A DNA stretch of 64,000 bases from assembly GCA_020465985.1 (NCBI GenBank), contig JAANYP010004771.1, positions 314,932 to 378,931 on the forward strand, in the 5' to 3' direction. Under the pieces are notes generated by a model. It was not told the DNA's origin. It worked only from the letters and a program-made list of their open reading frames with translations, and ran no database searches. Position numbers and translations under genes: made by a program. This document shows, piece after piece, positions 61,641 through 64,000 of this stretch. The stretch's first letter is position 1. Each line of letters opens with the position of its first letter. The DNA is from Centrapalus pauciflorus (Eukaryota > Streptophyta > Magnoliopsida > Asterales > Asteraceae).

Positions 61641-64000
61641 CTGAAATTGACAGATGTATTTATGTTAGAACCTTGTATCTTTGGATCATTGTATGAAATA
61701 AATAAGACGGAAACAAAAAATTGTAAGAATTTTGAAGTTCAATCTAACCATAAAAAGAAATATAGCATCCAATAAAATTCACCAGCCACAACTAATAATA
61801 AGACCATTACTTGTATCATCAAAAGCAACAAAAGGTTCACCATTTGTGTCACCTCAAGATTTTAATCGTAAACAAAAAAATTCCCAAGGTTAACAAATTA
61901 AGTGGCAATGTGGCATCCTTTGATTTGCATGCTTATCGGTTAAATGAGGCTGACCACACGAAAAGATGTTAAAATTCTAATATACCAATTATATAGTATA
62001 TACCAATGTGGCATCCTTTGATTTGCATGCTTGTCTTTACAAATGTATCCCTAGCAAACAAAAAACAACTCACAAGCTACACAGGATGTTTCAAAGCATG
62101 AAGTACAGACCAGAAAAGAGAAAATAACATATACCAAGTATATAGTGGATCGTATGTAGAGAAAATAAAGGCACAAAAGTTTCAGCCGAAGTAGGTTCAG
62201 ATATATCTTCCAACATCCACATAGACAAAAGATAGCACTTCCATGAAAAAGCACACCCATCCTTGAGTTCACACGAAAGCATTCAAACTTGTTAAAATGA
62301 AAATTCTGACCAAAAGAACAAAACTGACCAAGATGTAGGTTTATTCATCATTGGACCCTTATAAGCATGCCAGAAGACAATTTGCATCTGAATAAATCTG
62401 ATGGAAAAGAAATGAACATTTCATTCTCATGGTATGTTTGGTTGTCAAATTCCATGGAATGTCAATTCCTTTTCAAAAATACATTCCTTCCACTCAAAGA
62501 ATGTTTTACCCACAAGAGATAGTAAAGAAATGAACATTTCATTCCCATGATATGTTTTTCTCGTTGACCCCTATCGACACAACCCCACCCCCTACCCATC
62601 CCACAAAACCTACCATGATTCATCATTGCCCCTATACTACAATCATCCCACCCCAGCCCATCCACATACCACATCCACCTATGCTATCATATCTTACCCT
62701 ACCTTACTCCACCCCAATATATCATATATTACCTACCTATTTTGTCTAATATTTGAAGCTTGTTTTCTTTTATTTTTTGTTGAGACCATAGTTACCTAGT
62801 TCGTGAATCGCTCCGGTACAGGAACGCGGTTCGCTAGAGTGCATGTATTCGGTACGAGGGGGGTATGTTCATTTCGGTACTACGATACGTTGTACCATAG
62901 AATCTAATACAGTGTACCATAATCCAGAAAACATGAACATTTAAAATTGAATCAGAAACATACTAACATAAACTTAATTACATAATCTTTATGTAACAGA
63001 AAACAAAATGAAACCACATTACCAGAATTGCATAGTCTTACTAAAACAGATTCTTAGTAAAACAGAAACAGATTTGTGGGTTCTGCAGAGCACTTCTGCA
63101 AAGAAGAGTAGAATAAAACTGATATGCAATTGAGTAATAAGAATACATGTTTATAGGAATTAGAATCACAAGGTGAAGAATCAAAGTGAACAAGTGTTCA
63201 ATTCATGGAAATGAGAACGTATCCATTTTATGGAAAACGATGAGAACGTAACTTTTTCCAATCGTTCGTTCTTGTTTCCCCGCCAATTTTTTACAACAGT
63301 CAAATTGAAGAAATCGTGTATGAATTCACGTTTTCTGAAGATGCAGAACATATCTAGGACCGTTCCAATACACGAATTGAACACCAACTGGAATGAATTT
63401 CATAGCGATTTGGTTCGATGTGAGAACCGTTCCAATACACGAATCGGTGAGCGATTGGGAACGTTACGTGCGGAACGGCAATCATTGGGATTAATGAATT
63501 AGGTAACTACGGGCGAGACATTGTTTTGGATAGTATATTTTCAAATAAATTATATGTGAAGTAGACCTCGATGATGTAATATTAGTTTGGTGGCTATATA
63601 AATTTGTTGTTTTATGAACTAGAAAATTGGTAAATATGAAAAATAAAACGTAAAAAAATCATTTCTCATTTTATAAAAATAGTTACAATTTTTTATAATT
63701 CAAGGAGGAATATGAAGATAATTTTATTTGAAACAATTTTAAAAATCAATTACTTATGAAAAAAATTTAAAAGAAACCCATATTTTTAAAATATTTATAT
63801 AATTCAAGAAAAATCTTTTAAAATTTATTGATAAAGGTATTTGGTCATTGTAATACTTATATTCCAATTCCTTCAACAGATATACAAACCAAACTGCAAG
63901 AAATGAAATCTGAAATACATTATGTTCATGTCAACCAAACAAGTGACAATATTTGAATTCAGACAGATTCAAATCCTTCAAGAAATCCATTCCTTTAGCA
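61641..64000. other. SYN4 upstream intron with repeats, to window end
   Basis: This lies upstream (minus sense) of the first visible SYN4 exon, and is probably a long intron. It contains a direct repeat of about 30 bases (ATGTGGCATCCTTTGATTTG at about 61909 and 62005), another direct repeat (AAAGAAATGAACATTTCATT at about 62406 and 62524), and an inverted-repeat element at 62787-63513. A coding-like patch at 61811-61852 does not fit the phase of the next exon. No N-terminal kleisin domain was found here. Confidence 0.5.
62787..63513. mobile_element. Inverted-repeat element in SYN4 upstream intron
   Basis: The left end ATAGTTACCTAGTTCGTGAA and, reversed from the right, GTAGTTACCTAATTCATTAA match at most positions. 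Inside, 'cgttccaatacacgaat' occurs twice (about 63362 and 63427). The boundaries are approximate; GAGAC occurs just outside both ends, which may be part of a target duplication. It has no transposase. Confidence 0.5.

Noticed and set aside
61811..61852. Coding-like patch on the minus strand (GDTNGEPFVAFDDT) upstream of the first visible SYN4 exon
   Set aside because: It reads like kleisin linker sequence, but the available GT donors give the wrong phase for the exon at 61640 and the acceptor is weak. Not added to the model.

Overview
This window looks like nuclear DNA of a flowering plant, most likely a eudicot. It is AT-rich, its genes have many GT-AG introns, it is dense with small non-autonomous transposons and LTR remnants, and every protein I recognise belongs to a plant family. 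I cannot name the species. Exon models were built by eye from reading frame, splice signals and family resemblance.

Layout: 3896-15632 (+) is a complete 14-exon beta-N-acetylhexosaminidase of the HEXO3 type, with a young gag-only LTR element in intron 9. 17815-20841 (-) is an ASYMMETRIC LEAVES2 (AS2, LOB-domain) gene broken by a 2.4-kb solo LTR and by a frameshift. 22554-30029 (+) is an 8-exon mitochondrial-type DEG/HtrA serine protease (DEG10-like). 33754-34482 (+) is a small unrecognised acidic coiled-coil protein. 36994-40464 (-) is a 9-exon caffeoyl-CoA-O-methyltransferase-like enzyme with an organelle-type N-terminal extension. 41549-43363 (+) is an SKU5-similar (pollen NTP303/Bp10-type) multicopper-oxidase-like protein without copper-ligand histidines. 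45176-51861 (-) is a W2-domain eIF5-mimic (BZW-like) translation regulator. 56349-61640 (-) is the C-terminal two thirds or so of a RAD21/SYN4 cohesin kleisin, whose 5' end lies past the right edge.

The genes are independent plant transcription units, not an operon. The order HEXO3 - AS2 - DEG matches Arabidopsis chromosome 1 (AT1G65590, AT1G65620, AT1G65630/65640), and a W2-domain relative (AT1G65220) lies in the same arm region. The broken AS2 therefore sits at the ancestral AS2 locus and is not a stray retrocopy. That is the main biological point of the window: the syntenic copy of a leaf-polarity regulator is destroyed here, so either another copy compensates or this haplotype lacks the function.

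The rest is repeat biology: a TR-GAG-like element with LTRs identical by eye and a 5-bp target duplication, hAT-type MITEs with exact 8-bp target duplications (one internally duplicated), a Stowaway MITE, Tourist/PIF-like MITEs, and three GC-AG introns in three different conserved genes. I found no tRNA, rRNA, CRISPR, viral genome or bacterial-type system.
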